A stretch of DNA of 64,000 nucleotides from contig OX352773.1 in the NCBI GenBank assembly GCA_947095535.1, forward strand, positions 126,139,911 to 126,203,910. The letters are read 5' to 3'. The position numbers and the translations under genes were made by a program. Each line of letters starts with the position of its first letter. Position 1 is the first letter of the stretch. This document shows positions 1-10,178 of the stretch, piece by piece. Origin of the DNA: Poecilobothrus nobilitatus. Lineage: Eukaryota; Arthropoda; Insecta; Diptera; Dolichopodidae. The notes below the pieces were generated by a model. The model was given only the letters and a program-made list of their open reading frames with translations, had not been told where the DNA came from and did not search any database.

Positions 1-2399
1 AGATTTAAAATTTTTTACATTAAGGCAAGGTAAAACGAACAACAGCAATATTGTTACAAACAACATGGCCTATAAAGAAATTTTCAACTGAATTTTCCTC
101 CAAATTTTTTTTTGTGCATTTTACGAATGTTTTACAGATACTTATTCAGTTTTCTCCACGTACCTTTAAAACATTTATTTCAAATTCAATGGATAAATAG
201 ACATAATAATCCTCACTCACAATACCAATATAACTTTAATATACCTACACCGGCTCTTCATATAATTGAATTCTGTTTTGACGATATTTTAAAAATAATT
301 TCAATTACTGTTTTGATGAATTTGATTTTGCTTTCAGATTTTTTACGGATTGTACTTTTTCCATAACTTTTATTTTTCTAAACCGTAAATGCCGAATATA
401 AATTGGGATTCAACATAGAATTTGACAACACATTAACAGGCGTCCCTAGTATTAACTAATAAACATAAGTACTGAATGTGTGGATTATAAGTATTGCATG
501 TAGATTAGAGATAATAAAGTTTAAAAAAAAAACATTAAATATACATTTAATTTAAAATAACAGTTGTTTTTTCTGAAGAAAGATTTTATATCAAGGATGT
601 TAAGGATTTGAAAAGTCAATATAAAGGTATATTGGTAGTCACTTTTATTTTATTTTCATTTAAAATAATTTAAAATTATTATTTCCAACGAAAAAAGCTC
701 AAAAAATATTATTGAGTTATAGCTGTAAGGCTCTATAATAATGATCCTGTACTGGTTATTTCTTAAATTTTTTCTTAATTTTTTGCCAATTGAAAAGCAA
801 AATTTCTTAGCTTGTTCATTTTTTAATAATATAAGAAATATAAGAGAAAAAAAAATATAGTTTTCAAGTAAAATAAAAATTTTTTCATTAAAACCAAAAT
901 TTAAAAATAAAACATTACATATAGTTATAAACGAAATATTTCAATACTATTATTTCAATAACGAAAAATATTTACTTAATTTTTCTAAACAAAAAATGTA
1001 AAACGTATATTTTACGCTTGGTATTTTCGTTTTTATTATATCAGTTTAAAAATCCTTAAAAAATATGACACTTATATCATAAAATTACAGTATAGCATAT
1101 ATATATGCGTAAAATGTCAATAAATGAATGAATGTTGTGGTTAAATTATATGTATGTAAACCAAAAAAAAAAAAAAAATTGGAAGGGATAAGCAAAAATA
1201 TATATGATATTATATGAGCAATAAAGGCTCTACAAGCACTTTACGATACCATGTATCATCAATCAAAATCAAACCACAGCTGTGTCTTACAAACATTTTC
1301 TTTTTTGTTTGTTTTTTCTTTTTTTAATTTTTTTGCGGAATAAAAAAACGGAACGAAAACAAGAAAAACTGAAAATTTTAAAATGAAAAACAACGACAAA
1401 GTATATATGAATGAAAGACAAGCAGATAGATTAAAATTGAAAAGGAAAACTATAGAGAGGGAGAGAGATAGAAAGAAAAAAAAACTTAAAGAATAACATA
1501 AAAATAGGGAAAGATTTATGGCTTTTAACTTTATGCATTAACTGTAAAATCTTCAATTCAGATGTAGTTAAGCTCAGAAAAAACAAAAAAAAAACTTCTG
1601 TATTTTACAGACTGGGCTCATCTTTTTAATTTTCCAGCATTTTTTAGTGTTCTCATTTTAAACCAGTTCTTCAATTCTGATACTTTTAATAGGTTTTATA
1701 ATTCGCAACATTATTAAGGCAAAATAATATTGATAACATCCTTAATATCCTTTTTCTGTTTTTTCATGTATCAAAAAAATTTTGTTTTGGTTTTTTAGTA
1801 GGAAATCTTTAACATTTACTAACAGTATAAAAGAATTTTAAAAATTTTCCAGAAATATTTTAAAGAGATGGGTGTAACAATTATACAACAACGTTTAGAA
1901 GTCATTAAAAAAAGTTTTTGAAAAGTGTTCAGAGTTTTTTCAAAATAATTTGTTTATTGTGACAAATGACGTTTCTGGATGTAAATTTATGTTATTTCAC
2001 GGAAGTTAATTGTTTTTTGGAAACAATTATACATTTTAAAATGTTTAAAATTTTAAAGCTATGATGGCATGCTTAAACACTCATTTTATTGGTTTGATAT
2101 GATTTGATTACCGCAAATGAAAATTTCTTTCGTGATTAAAAGAATTTTATTACTTGAAAAAACATTGGACAATATGAGAAGAATTTCATCATTAAAAAAA
2201 CTGAAAGGAAAACAGATTGTAATGAAAATGAAAACCTCTTCTGACCAAAATTTTTTGTTATATATCAGAATATCCTTATAGGGACGAAAACAAATTTAGA
2301 ACATTGTAAAAAAGAATTTCGTAATACAAAAAAAAAAAATTTTTTTTTTTAACACTGCTATTTTATTAATGAGATTTTAAGAAACCGTCAACAAATTGG
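1..2399. other. AT-rich DNA without recognisable genes
   Basis: No open frame here resembles a known protein. The sequence is very AT-rich with many A and T homopolymers, including long runs near 1167-1182 and 2330-2350. The one open frame above 80 codons (112-366, plus) has the composition expected of chance AT-rich sequence. I see no tRNA, LTR end or clear repeat unit. Confidence 0.6.
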
Positions 2400-2800
2400 T
2401 TAAACGTTTAATTTTACATATGGGAGTATATAAAATATTCGTTTATAAATTGTATTTAATTTCTTTTCCATCATCAGTCTAAAGAATTTTAGGATATCGG
2501 TTTCATTTTTTGAAAATTGAGTGCATTGCCGGAGTGACATTTTCAACTGTTTTATTCTTTATTGAAATTGCCCATGCAATGTATTTGAAAAAGTATCTAT
2601 TACAGTTAATAGGAATTGATGCCCTTTATTTTCTTTAGCATATAAACTCATTTCTACTAAATCTGCTTGCCAGAGATCATCAAAACCTTTCATAAGTACT
2701 CTACGTCTTTCGAAATTTCTTCGTGCTGGTTTATCTAACTCTTCAACAAACTCTCTTTTACTTTATGATGAATGATCTAATTTCATTTCTGTCATGGGGT
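2400..2800 (-). pseudogene. Polinton-type integrase fragment (lineage I)
   Basis: Retrovirus-like (rve) integrases of Polinton/Maverick elements insert the element DNA. Read on minus, this stretch has the N-terminal region with a PARRNFERRRV motif, then WQADLVEM carrying the first catalytic Asp, then HQFLLTVIDTFS. A frameshift near 2590 follows, then a readable IAWAISIKNKTVENV segment. The second catalytic site appears as TDDGKE around 2460, just after an in-frame TAG. Nothing matching the third catalytic Glu or the C-terminal chromodomain-like region is visible before the homopolymer tract near 2340. It lies directly downstream of a conserved unassigned gene at 2812-3020. The motif order fits the Polinton integrase family well. 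The gene is plainly broken. Confidence 0.8.
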
Positions 2801-2811
2801 TATAATTAGAA

Positions 2812-3020
2812 AATCTCTCATTAAAAATATGCTGACGATGGTTTTTATTTAAAACTCTTACTCGATCTAGATCTATAATCTCCCAATATTTTTGTCGAGC
2901 TAATTTATGTGCATAATTTCATGTGTACAATATATGTGTTTGAGGTTTTAAATTAAAATGAGCTCTTTTCTTCATCTTTTCCTCTTCCTCCTCGATCATC
3001 CTCTCTTCAGGGGAATCTGA
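2812..3020 (-). pseudogene. Conserved Polinton accessory protein, HFN/YARR type (fragment)
   Basis: Not assigned to a function. The minus strand reads an acidic start (EEEEEK), then AHFNLKPQTHILYT, an in-frame stop, then NYAHKLARQKYWE and DRVRVLNKNHRQ. It shares its pattern (HFN..., a YA-x-x-AR-K-x-WE block, then basic residues) with the lineage II ORFs at 29255-29491 and 37735-37971, so it is a family common to both Polinton lineages here. It sits immediately upstream of the integrase on the same strand. The stop inside the W/NYAH block shows decay. The basic character could suit nucleic-acid binding, but that is only a guess. Confidence 0.5.
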
Positions 3021-3119
3021 AATGTAAAGCTATTCAAATAAATGAACCACCTCACTCTGTCTCATCTTAAATGTAAAACAATAATGATTGTGCTTATTTA
3101 TTTTTTAATTTAAGTAGTT

Positions 3120-3410
3120 TCATTTATTTTCAATTCTATCATATAATTTCATTAATTTAACAATTCTTATCATTATTTGTTCAGCTGATATATATGCACA
3201 TGTATTTGGGTATGAGTCAGATGAATCTAACGCATATGGGCTTATAGTGTAATGAATACCATGATTTGCTGTTTCTAACTGCACTGAATTTTTGAACTCC
3301 AGCAAAAAATTAAAATGATCTTTTAGCTCATTATAATGTTCCTCTAATAGTCTATCTTCATATTTGTGTATGAAATTATTTAATTTATATCCGATTCGTG
3401 ATATATACAT
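3120..3410 (-). CDS. Hypothetical protein, 96 aa (Polinton-associated)
   Basis: An intact 96-codon frame starting MYISRIGYKL and ending YDRIENK. I do not recognise a family. It is rich in charged residues, with a helical-looking N-terminal third and no predicted signal peptide or membrane span. It begins 45 bases after the stop of the fibre-like gene on the same strand and is followed by the accessory gene at 2812-3020, so it sits within a co-directional row of virus-like genes. It may be the C-terminal part or a small neighbour of the fibre-like gene. Being open in decaying surroundings could be chance or recent decay. Confidence 0.4.
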   Translation of the reverse strand: MYISRIGYKLNNFIHKYEDRLLEEHYNELKDHFNFLLEFKNSVQLETANHGIHYTISPYALDSSDSYPNTCAYISAEQIMIRIVKLMKLYDRIENK

Positions 3411-3454
3411 GTTTAGTTTATAATGATTTAATACAAACTGATTTTAAAATAATA

Positions 3455-3955
3455 TTATTTGTTCTTTATTTCCAAAAGTTTTATTCGAAGATTAAAGTTT
3501 TCAAGAATTTCTGCAGCATTCGTATCTACGAAGTGCATAGCATTTTCAATTTCTATGCTGCTCCATAAAAATGAATTATGTCTTTTAATTTTTTCTTCAA
3601 TAAAAGTTTTGAAGATATCATCCAATTTGCTAATTTCATTATCAACGAAATGTTTCATTATGTTCTTTGCATCTGAAAGTTGTGTATTTATCTGCTCAGC
3701 ATTTTCCGTTTGATAATCTATAAAAAGATTTGTTATAATTCTATCATGAATATCGAATTGATTGTCAACATAATTTTTTGTTACAACATCTGTTGAATTA
3801 ATTGGTGTTTTAATATTTGCGAATTTTTTATTTCATAGAACATAATTTCCTTCTGAGGTTAAAAGAGAACTTATTGGTAGATTTTTATATGGTGCAGTCC
3901 GAGTATGTCCAAATATGTCAATAGTAGTTATATAAATGTAATTTTTAAATATTTA
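3455..3955 (-). pseudogene. Possible fibre-like attachment protein (lineage I)
   Basis: One minus-strand frame is readable over about 165 codons with a single in-frame stop near 3838. The N-terminal part contains IDIFGHTRTAP and LLTSEGNYVL, then, after the stop, FANIKTPINSTDVVTKNYVDN. The last pattern (a short strand, 'I..P....D..TK.YVD') is the repeat seen in phage tail fibres and other receptor-binding fibres. The downstream two thirds is polar and rich in Asn, Glu, Lys and Ile with heptad-like spacing, which suits a coiled coil. Location in a co-directional row of virus-like genes also fits. The fibre role is inferred from one motif; the protein could instead be another structural component. 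Confidence 0.45.
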
Positions 3956-3984
3956 TTACTCAATTATATTAGCTTATATTAATA

Positions 3985-4905
3985 ATGAAATTGATTACAT
4001 TATGATGATTATTATTGCCAGCTATATTTGACGCAATCGAAAGCGTCAATCTATTAACTAATGCATTAGGATCATCCCAATAAGTGTATTGTATAGGTCG
4101 GTTTGTATATGACATAGTAGAAGAGTGTGGCAATGCTAATAAATTTTTTTTAGAATAAGAATTGCTTTTTTTAGTTCTCGTATTATATTCATATTTATAG
4201 AGGTTTTTTATAATATTTTAATATTTATACCCCTTATTTCCCTTAATTTGTTCTAATGAATCATAATTTGTCCTTTGAGCATTACTTTTTTCCAATATCT
4301 TTTGATAGTGTTCTAAATCATTTTCACTATAATTCTCAGGTTTGTTTTTAAATATAAGATTATGCAAACTTTCAGTTCCCTCTTTATCAATAATTATGTT
4401 ATGATTATTTTCATCAATACTAAACTTTGAATTACCTCATTTTCTTATGTTTGATTTTAAGTCAAGATAAGGTTCATAACTCTTATCAATCTTTGATTTA
4501 TTATAATAGCTGTATAGAGATGATGATGATGAGACGGTTCGGAAATCAATGCAAAATTTTTCAATTTATTAATTTTTGAAGTTGAAAATGTGTTAGTCTT
4601 AGGTGCTGATGTCTTAAAACTTTCAGAATTTGATTTATCTTTATTTGGTGTTTTTGTTTTTTGCATGAATGATCTCACATTAATTTCTCCATTATCAGTA
4701 GTTTTGGATTGTCCAGCTGGTTTCACTTCCTGTTTTATGAAATCATTCGGATATTGATATTTCACAACATTAGTTAATTTCTCAATTGACTTTGCAATTG
4801 GCTTAAATGTCTCCTCCAAATATTGCTTCTCTGCTATTTTTCCAGTTTTTAATGCTTTATATTTCCGTTGTAAATCTCTCCTTTTTCATTAAAGGTTTTA
4901 TCCAT
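3985..4905 (-). pseudogene. Conserved Polinton accessory protein with YWDDPN motif (unit 1, longest copy)
   Basis: Start ATG is at 4905-4903 (MDKTFNEK). A one-base shift in an A run follows, then RKYKALKTGKIAEKQYLEE and the clean 120-codon frame ending near 4457. Other frames continue with FSIDENNHNIIIDKEGTESL and NKPENYSENDLEHYQKIL, and the gene ends with IQYTYWDDPNALVNRL and IAGNNNHHNVI. This architecture (basic helical start, Ser/Thr/Lys-rich linker, C-terminal YWDDPNxLVxRL block) belongs to a protein common next to pX and packaging genes in insect Polinton-like elements; its function is unknown to me. At least three frameshifts or stops break it. Only this copy keeps the C-terminal block, because the tandem array begins at 4306 inside the gene. 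Confidence 0.65.
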
Positions 4906-5009
4906 CACTAAACTGCAACTAGTCTAATCTGATCTGTGCTGTTGCTGATCTGACCTGTTGTTGTTGTTGCTGTTCTGATTTGTTCTTGTTATGAACTGTA
5001 TATGTATAT

Positions 5010-5744
5010 TTATAATTGAATACATTCTTCAAAATTTGTTTTATAGCGAGCATTATTCAAACGTCTATCTTTATCAATAAGTAAAAATCCATAGTTATTT
5101 TGCCAACAATATGTGCATATGTCTATCACATGCATTTTTGAATTAAATTGCTTAAAAGACATATCTGCATTAACATGATCGTTATAAATATGCTTTAAAT
5201 TTAAATCATCTTGTTTAAATATGATTGTAAAATTTGCATTATCTCTTATTAAATGCTTAGATATTCGAGTGTATGATTAACACAATAGAAACTGTCCACA
5301 TCTTGATGTCGTCTCATACAAAAATACTCTCTCACATTATCTCGTTTATCACATGCATTTTCAAATATGAATATTGAATTATGGTTTAACTAAATCTGAA
5401 TTATTTGAAAATTCATTATTCCCCATTCCTTTCATAGGTCTAATAATTTTTTTCAAATACTCATACTTTGGCTGGGGTAATGATTTCGAATATATGCATA
5501 TATTTTGAAATTTAAGACCTTTGGGATCTAATAACATGCTTAACATGATATTCGTTTTACCACAATTAGATGATCCAACAATTAATCCTCGAATACTGTT
5601 TGGTAGTATTTCTCCATGTTTCTTATTTTTTTTCAAATTATTACATTTCTCATCAAAATTCCTTATCTTTATTGTTTTACCTTTTTTGATAAACATCATT
5701 TTAGCAACTATTTTAATTTCATATAAAACATTATTTATATGCAT
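5010..5744 (-). pseudogene. Packaging ATPase (FtsK/A32-like), lineage I, unit 1
   Basis: DNA-packaging ATPases of Polintons drive genome entry into capsids. The frame opens at MMFIKKGKTIKIRNF (or MHINN at 5744) and shows a Walker A loop GSSNCGKTN preceded by a hydrophobic strand (IRGLIVG), then FQNICIYSKSLPQPKYEYL. The frame closes at LVKP (5379). The protein continues in a second frame with SIFIFENACDKRDNVREYF (the Walker B region, here ENA rather than the usual DDV/DDI) and RRHQDVDSFY. A third frame, TRISKHLIRDNANFTIIFKQ and NNYGFLLIDK, ends at the stop 5010-5012. Two frameshifts (near 5385 and 5275) inactivate it. It is divergently oriented to the PLA2/pX gene at 5780. Confidence 0.78.
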
Positions 5745-5779
5745 TAACTAAATCAATTTATATCAATATAACATTAAAT

Positions 5780-5976
5780 ATGATCGTCTGCAATAAAAAG
5801 GCAATTAGTCGTAAATCGGGAATCAAAAAGAAAGGTGGTGTTTTAAATTCCATTATTAATAAATTACCATTTGAAGCACATTTACCTGGGTATAATTTCG
5901 AACATTTACCTGGGATCGTCATATAGCTAATAAAATATTAGCTGAAAAGACTTGGCAAAGAGCTAAATCTTTGATT
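5780..5976 (+). pseudogene. PLA2-like domain of a PLA2-pX minor capsid protein, core deleted (unit 1)
   Basis: ATG at 5780 opens a 48-codon frame with basic KKKGGVLNSIINKLPFEAH and the LPGYNF segment that normally precedes the CGPGT calcium loop of parvovirus-like phospholipase A2 domains. Here it runs into a repeated LPG and a stop (5924-5926). In the next frame, 5917-5976 reads RHIANKILAEKTWQRAKSLI, the segment that normally follows the His-Asp catalytic helix. The calcium loop and the catalytic His-Asp are therefore missing. CATTTACCTGGG occurs twice (5879-5890, 5903-5914), suggesting a repeat-associated rearrangement at the lesion. In insect Polinton/adinto-like elements this domain is fused to the pX-like C-terminus found next at 6021. 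Confidence 0.65.
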
Positions 5977-6020
5977 TAACTTTAGGTGATTTCTTGTTGC
6001 AATAAAAGCAAAAGTTAAAC

Positions 6021-6449
6021 TTGGTAGTAGGTAGTATTCTCAAAAAGAAAGCAAAGAAAGCTAAGAAAAATAAACCATTAGGAAGAGTTATTCAAGAAGC
6101 TAAAATTGCCATTAAGGGATATAAACCTGAAAAGCAAAAAGATGCTATAAAAATTGCCCTGAAAGCTGCTAAAAATATAAGCAAGAATAGAAAATTAATA
6201 AAATTGCCACGCATTATTCCTGTTCCTAAAACTGGGGGCATTCTTCCCTTAATTCCAATATTTGCTCGTCTTTCAGCTATTGGGGGTCTTGCAGGTGGTG
6301 CTGCTGATATAACAAAAGCTGTTAATGATGCTAAAAATGCTAAGAAACAGTTAAATGAAAGTGAACGTCATAATAAAACAATGGAGGCTATTGATCTAAG
6401 AGGAAAAGGTTTACATTTAAAATCATATAAGGGCTTGGATTATATTTGA
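6021..6449 (+). pseudogene. pX/pVI-like minor capsid protein, C-terminal part (unit 1)
   Basis: An open frame of 142 codons without an ATG at its 5' end (it begins TTG), so it is best read as the C-terminal part of the PLA2-pX gene split off by stops at 5974-6030. The N-terminal third is highly basic (ILKKKAKKAKKNKP). Then comes a lysine-rich helix, a PKTGGILPLIPIFARLSA hydrophobic block, a GGLAGGAADITKAVNDAK segment and an amphipathic tail ending KGLHLKSYKGLDYI. This 'GGILPLIP...GG.AGI.KAVND' pattern is the mark of the adenovirus pX/pVI-like minor capsid proteins of adintoviruses and Polintons. The frame is intact here and in unit 2. The protease start follows 20 bases downstream. Confidence 0.75.
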
Positions 6450-6468
6450 CACAAAAAAATCACTAAAT

Positions 6469-6660
6469 ATGCTACCTAAACGGGCTTTAATTAATATTGA
6501 TATAAATATTTTTGGAATGAACTATTTAAAATATTTTCGTGGAGTTTTTATGAGGGATGGTCTTCCTAAAACCAAACCATGGAAACGTGAATATGGAATA
6601 ATAAATTTAGATATATCAAATGGAGATGGAACACATTGGGTAGCATTGGAAATCAAATGA
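6469..6660 (+). pseudogene. Adenain-like cysteine protease, N-terminal half (unit 1)
   Basis: Starts at ATG 6469 (MLPKRALINIDI) and contains FRGVFMRDGLP, YGIINLD and GTHWVALEIK, then stops. Virion maturation proteases of the adenain (Ulp1-like) family use a His-Asp/Glu-Cys triad; the His in THWVA is present. The protein ends at 63 residues, whereas the family usually runs to about 110-200 residues. The downstream YDSFG and CGxxC regions bearing the acidic residue and nucleophilic Cys are absent, so it cannot be a working protease. Same strand and spacing as in units 2 and 3. Confidence 0.7.
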
Positions 6661-6835
6661 TATATGTATATATGATATATAAACAAACTTAAGCTTCTTC
6701 ATTAATTTAAAAATAAATTAGTTTAAATCCATAATTATTATTATTTAATTTAGGAATTTAAAATATATGTAAAATATATGTAATTTAAAATGTATGTATT
6801 TAATTTAGGAATTTAAAATATATGTATATTATCTG

Positions 6836-6905
6836 AGTCATGGCGCAGTGGTTAAGTCGCCAACCTTTAATCGAAGGGTATTGAGTTCAAACCCCGGTCA
6901 GGTCA
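6836..6905 (+). mobile_element. tRNA-derived SINE head (unit 1)
   Basis: TGGCGCAGTGG (6841-6851) matches the RNA polymerase III A box (TRGYNNARNNG) at every position, and GAGTTCAAACC (6883-6893) is a near match to the B box, at tRNA-like spacing. An anticodon-like stem (CCTT/AAGG) with a seven-base loop can be drawn, but no proper acceptor stem forms, so this is a tRNA-derived head rather than a tRNA gene. The long AAT-type tract starting about 50 bases downstream may be its expanded tail. Confidence 0.6.
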
Positions 6906-6957
6906 TAAATAAAAAATATGTAGTACTTTTATATCGTATTAATGTATACTATACAAT

Positions 6958-7700
6958 TAATAGTAGTAATAATAACAATAATAATATTAATAATAATAAT
7001 AGTAATAACAATAATAACAATAATTATAATAATAATAATAATAGTAATAATAATAGTAATAATAATAATAGCTGCTACAGTAAGGGCTATCTTATAATGT
7101 AGCTGCTACAGTAGGGCTATATATCTTTTTATATTATGCAAGTAAGGTGTTATATATTGCTGCACGTTGTAATCCACGGATGGCACTGACTCTGTAGTAA
7201 AATAATAGCAATAATAATAATAATAATAATAATAGTAATAATAATAACAATAATAATAATAGTTAGAGTAATAATAACAATAATTATAATAATAATAATA
7301 ATAGTTGCTACAGTAGAGCCATCTTTGGTTCAAGTAAGTTCAGCAAATAAGGTGTTATATACTGCTGCACGTTGTAATCCATTGATGACGCTGACTCTGT
7401 AGTAAAATAATAACAATAAAAATAATAATAATAATAGTATAATAATAATAATAATAATAGCTACTATAGTGGAGCTATCTTTGATTATATCATGCAAGTA
7501 AGGCATATGTAATCCACTGATGGCGCTGACTCTGTAGTAAAAATAATAATAATATTAATAAGAATACGAATACTAATAATAGTAACCGGTACAGTGGGGG
7601 TTGTCTTCAATAATTACCTCACGTAGTACTATATACTACTACTACATATTGTAACTGTTATGACGACTTTAGTCACTGTTAGCGAAATAGTAATAATAAT
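6958..7700. repeat. Minisatellite with embedded AAT/AAC/AGT tracts (unit 1)
   Basis: A motif of roughly 100 bases (GCTGCTACAGTA..., GCAAGTAAGGTGTTATATA, CTGCACGTTGTAATCC, GGCGCTGACTCTGTAGTAAA) alternates with trinucleotide tracts of variable length. Copies of the GCTACAGTA-type start lie near 7070, 7103, 7303, 7460 and 7585. The tracts produce long Asn- or Tyr-rich open frames on either strand which are not genes. Confidence 0.8.
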
Positions 7701-7905
7701 AGGCTAATTCATTGTTTTCTTACAGTCCCACTCCCAATTCAATGTTTCCGTATCCATTTCCTATCCAATATACTGCGTTCGCAGGTAAGGGTTTCATCGC
7801 ATTATATGGGCTAAAGGGGGAGGTGGGTTTAGTCAGTAAGAATCTGACACTACCAAGGGGGAAATTCTTGTTGTCTTTGGAAGATTCCCACCTCCCTTAG
7901 GGAAG
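7701..7905. other. GC-richer conserved module of unknown nature (unit 1)
   Basis: About 200 bases with clearly higher GC than the surroundings, preceded by a pyrimidine-rich tract ending in CAG (ATTGTTTTCTTACAG). It contains paired blocks GGGGGAGGTGGGTTTAGTCAG and, inverted, CCCACCTCCC near the right end, so its ends can partly fold together. A 62-codon plus frame (7712-7900) is open but resembles nothing I know. The module is nearly identical in unit 3 and deleted in unit 2. It could be an exon-like relic or part of a repeat family. Confidence 0.4.
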
Positions 7906-8704
7906 AAAAAAAAAAGCTTCTTCATTCAAACTTAAATCGGTTTTTTTTAAATTACCAAGTTATATTTTTCAAACAGAATATAAATTAATTTTATACAAAT
8001 ATTTTTGAACTTTAAATTAAAGTTTTTTAATTTTATTTAAACGATTGAATTTATATTGTGTAAAGCTTTGATTATTATTTAATTTTAGTAAGTTAAAAAA
8101 CACATTGTTTTTTTTTTATTTAATTGCAATACAACAATGTTAACATTTGTTTTGTTTTATTAAACTACAATAAAAAGTAATGTAACATTTGTTTTATTCA
8201 ATTAAAAATTGTTTGCATTGTTTGAATTCTTTTGCAATGTTGACATTTGTTTTAAATAAATTTAAAATTAGTTATTCAAACATAACAATGTTAATGCCAA
8301 TATCATCATTGTAAATATTAAATAATGCTCATTGTGTGCGCAATGATTGAGCAATATTAATATTTGTTTTATACAAACAATGTTGCAACATATTGAAATA
8401 TTAATTATTATATGATATAATAAAAATGTATATAAACTTAAACTGCACTTTCAAAATAAAAATAAAAAAATATTTCACAATCCGTACGGACATTGAATCT
8501 GGAAAAATAAAATGTCAAATTCTTCTAATATTCATAGGCTATATAAAAGTTGAGTTTAAAAGTTTAAAATATGTAAAGTTGACCGTAGAATTAAATTAAA
8601 AACTAAGTAAAGAAGTGGACCTATTCACCATAGAGATAACTCTGAAATATCAGATTTATTGTACTAAACATTAAAAAACAAAATTTCAAAATATACCTAG
8701 TTAA
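7906..8704. other. AT-rich non-coding end of array unit 1
   Basis: No gene seen. Between about 8100 and 8400 the phrase ACAATGTTAACATTTGTTTT recurs in degraded forms (CAATGTTGACATTTGTTTT, CAATATTAATATTTGTTTT), suggesting an old short tandem repeat. The last 190 bases (8515-8704) are also the end of units 2 and 3. Confidence 0.55.
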
Positions 8705-9304
8705 TAGTGTTCTAAATCATTTTCACTATAATTCTCAGGTTTGTTTTTAAATATAAGATTATGCAAACTTTCAGTTCCCTCTTTATCAATAATTATGTTA
8801 TGATTATTTTCATCAATACTAAACTTTGAATTACCTCATTTCCTTGTGTTTGATTTTAAGTCAAGATAAGGTTCATAACTCTTATCAATCTTTGATTTAT
8901 TATAATAGCTGTATAGAGATGATGATGATGAGACGGTTCGGAAATCAATGCAAAATTTTTCAATTTATTAATTTTTGAAGTTGAAAATGTGTTAGTCTTA
9001 GGTGCTGATGTCTTAAAACTTTCAGAATTTGATTTATCTTTATTTGGTGTTTTTGTTTTATGCATGAATGATCTCACATTAATTTCTCCATTATCAGTAG
9101 TTTTGGATTGTCCAGCTGGTTTCACTTCCTGTTTTATGAAATCATTCGGATATTGGTATTTCACAACATTAGTTAATTTCTCGATTGACTTTGCAATTGG
9201 CTTAAATGTCTCCTCCAAATATTGCTTCTCTGCTATTTTTCCAGTTTTTAATGCTTTATATTTCCGTTGTAAATCTCTCCTTTTTCATTAAAGGTTTTAT
9301 CCAT
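8705..9304 (-). pseudogene. YWDDPN-type accessory protein, 5' half only (unit 2)
   Basis: Second copy of the gene at 3985-4905, cut at the array boundary so the C-terminal YWDDPN block is missing. Start ATG is at 9304-9302. It carries the same A-run frameshift as unit 1, so that lesion predates amplification. The main 120-codon frame (8856-9218) is open and differs from unit 1 by a Gln to His change (SFMHKTKTP). Confidence 0.6.
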
Positions 9305-9408
9305 CACTAAACTGCAACTAGTCTAATCTGATCTGTGCTGTTGCTGATCTGACCTGTTGTTGTTGTTGCTGTTCTGATTTGTTCTTGTTATGAACTGTAT
9401 ATGTATAT

Positions 9409-10143
9409 TTATAATTGAATACATTCTTCAAAATTTGTTTTATAGCGAGCATTATTCAAACGTCTATCTTTATCAATAAGTAAAAATCCATAGTTATTTT
9501 GCCAACAATATGTGCATATGTCTATCACATGCATTTTTGAATTAAATTGCTTAAAAGACATATCTGCATTAACATGATCGTTATAAATATGCTTTAAATT
9601 TAAATCATCTTGTTTAAATATGATTGTAAAATTTGCATTATCTCTTATTAAATGCTTAGATATTCGAGTGTATGATTAACACAATAGAAACTATCCACAT
9701 CTTGATGTCGTCTCATACAAAAATACTCTCTCACATTATCTCGTTTATCACATGCATTTTCAAATATGAATATTGAATTATGGTTTAACTAAATCTGAAT
9801 TATTTGAAAATTCATTATTCCCCATTCCTTTCATAGGTCTAATAATTTTTTTCAAATACTCATACTTTGGCTGGGGTAATGATTTCGAATATATGCATAT
9901 ATTTTGAAATTTAAGACCTTTGGGATCTAATAACATGCTTAACATGATATTCGTTTTACCACAATTAGATGATCCAACAATTAATCCTCGAATACTGTTT
10001 GGTAGTATTTCTCCATGTTTCTTATTTTTTTCCAAATTATTACATTTCTCATCAAAATTCCTTATCTTTATTGTTTTACCTTTTTTGATAAACATCATTT
10101 TAGCAACTATTTTAATTTCATATAAAACATTATTTATATGCAT
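9409..10143 (-). pseudogene. Packaging ATPase (FtsK/A32-like), lineage I, unit 2
   Basis: Near-identical to the unit 1 copy: Walker A GSSNCGKTN is intact in the first frame (9778-10143), and the same two frameshifts split the Walker B region and C-terminus. One visible substitution is Lys to Glu (NNLEKNKKHGE). Shared lesions mean the gene was dead before the array formed. Confidence 0.75.
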
Positions 10144-10178
10144 TAACTAAATCAATTTATATCAATATAACATTAAAT

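Noticed and set aside
112..366. 84-codon open frame
   Set aside because: Composition and lack of any motif fit chance in AT-rich DNA.
6836..6905. A functional tRNA gene
   Set aside because: A and B boxes are present, but acceptor and T stems do not form properly and the anticodon-like loop varies between units.
6848..7333. Long Asn-rich (plus) and Tyr-rich (minus) open frames in all three units
   Set aside because: They are translations of trinucleotide tracts; the frames open in the SINE head and have no conserved content.
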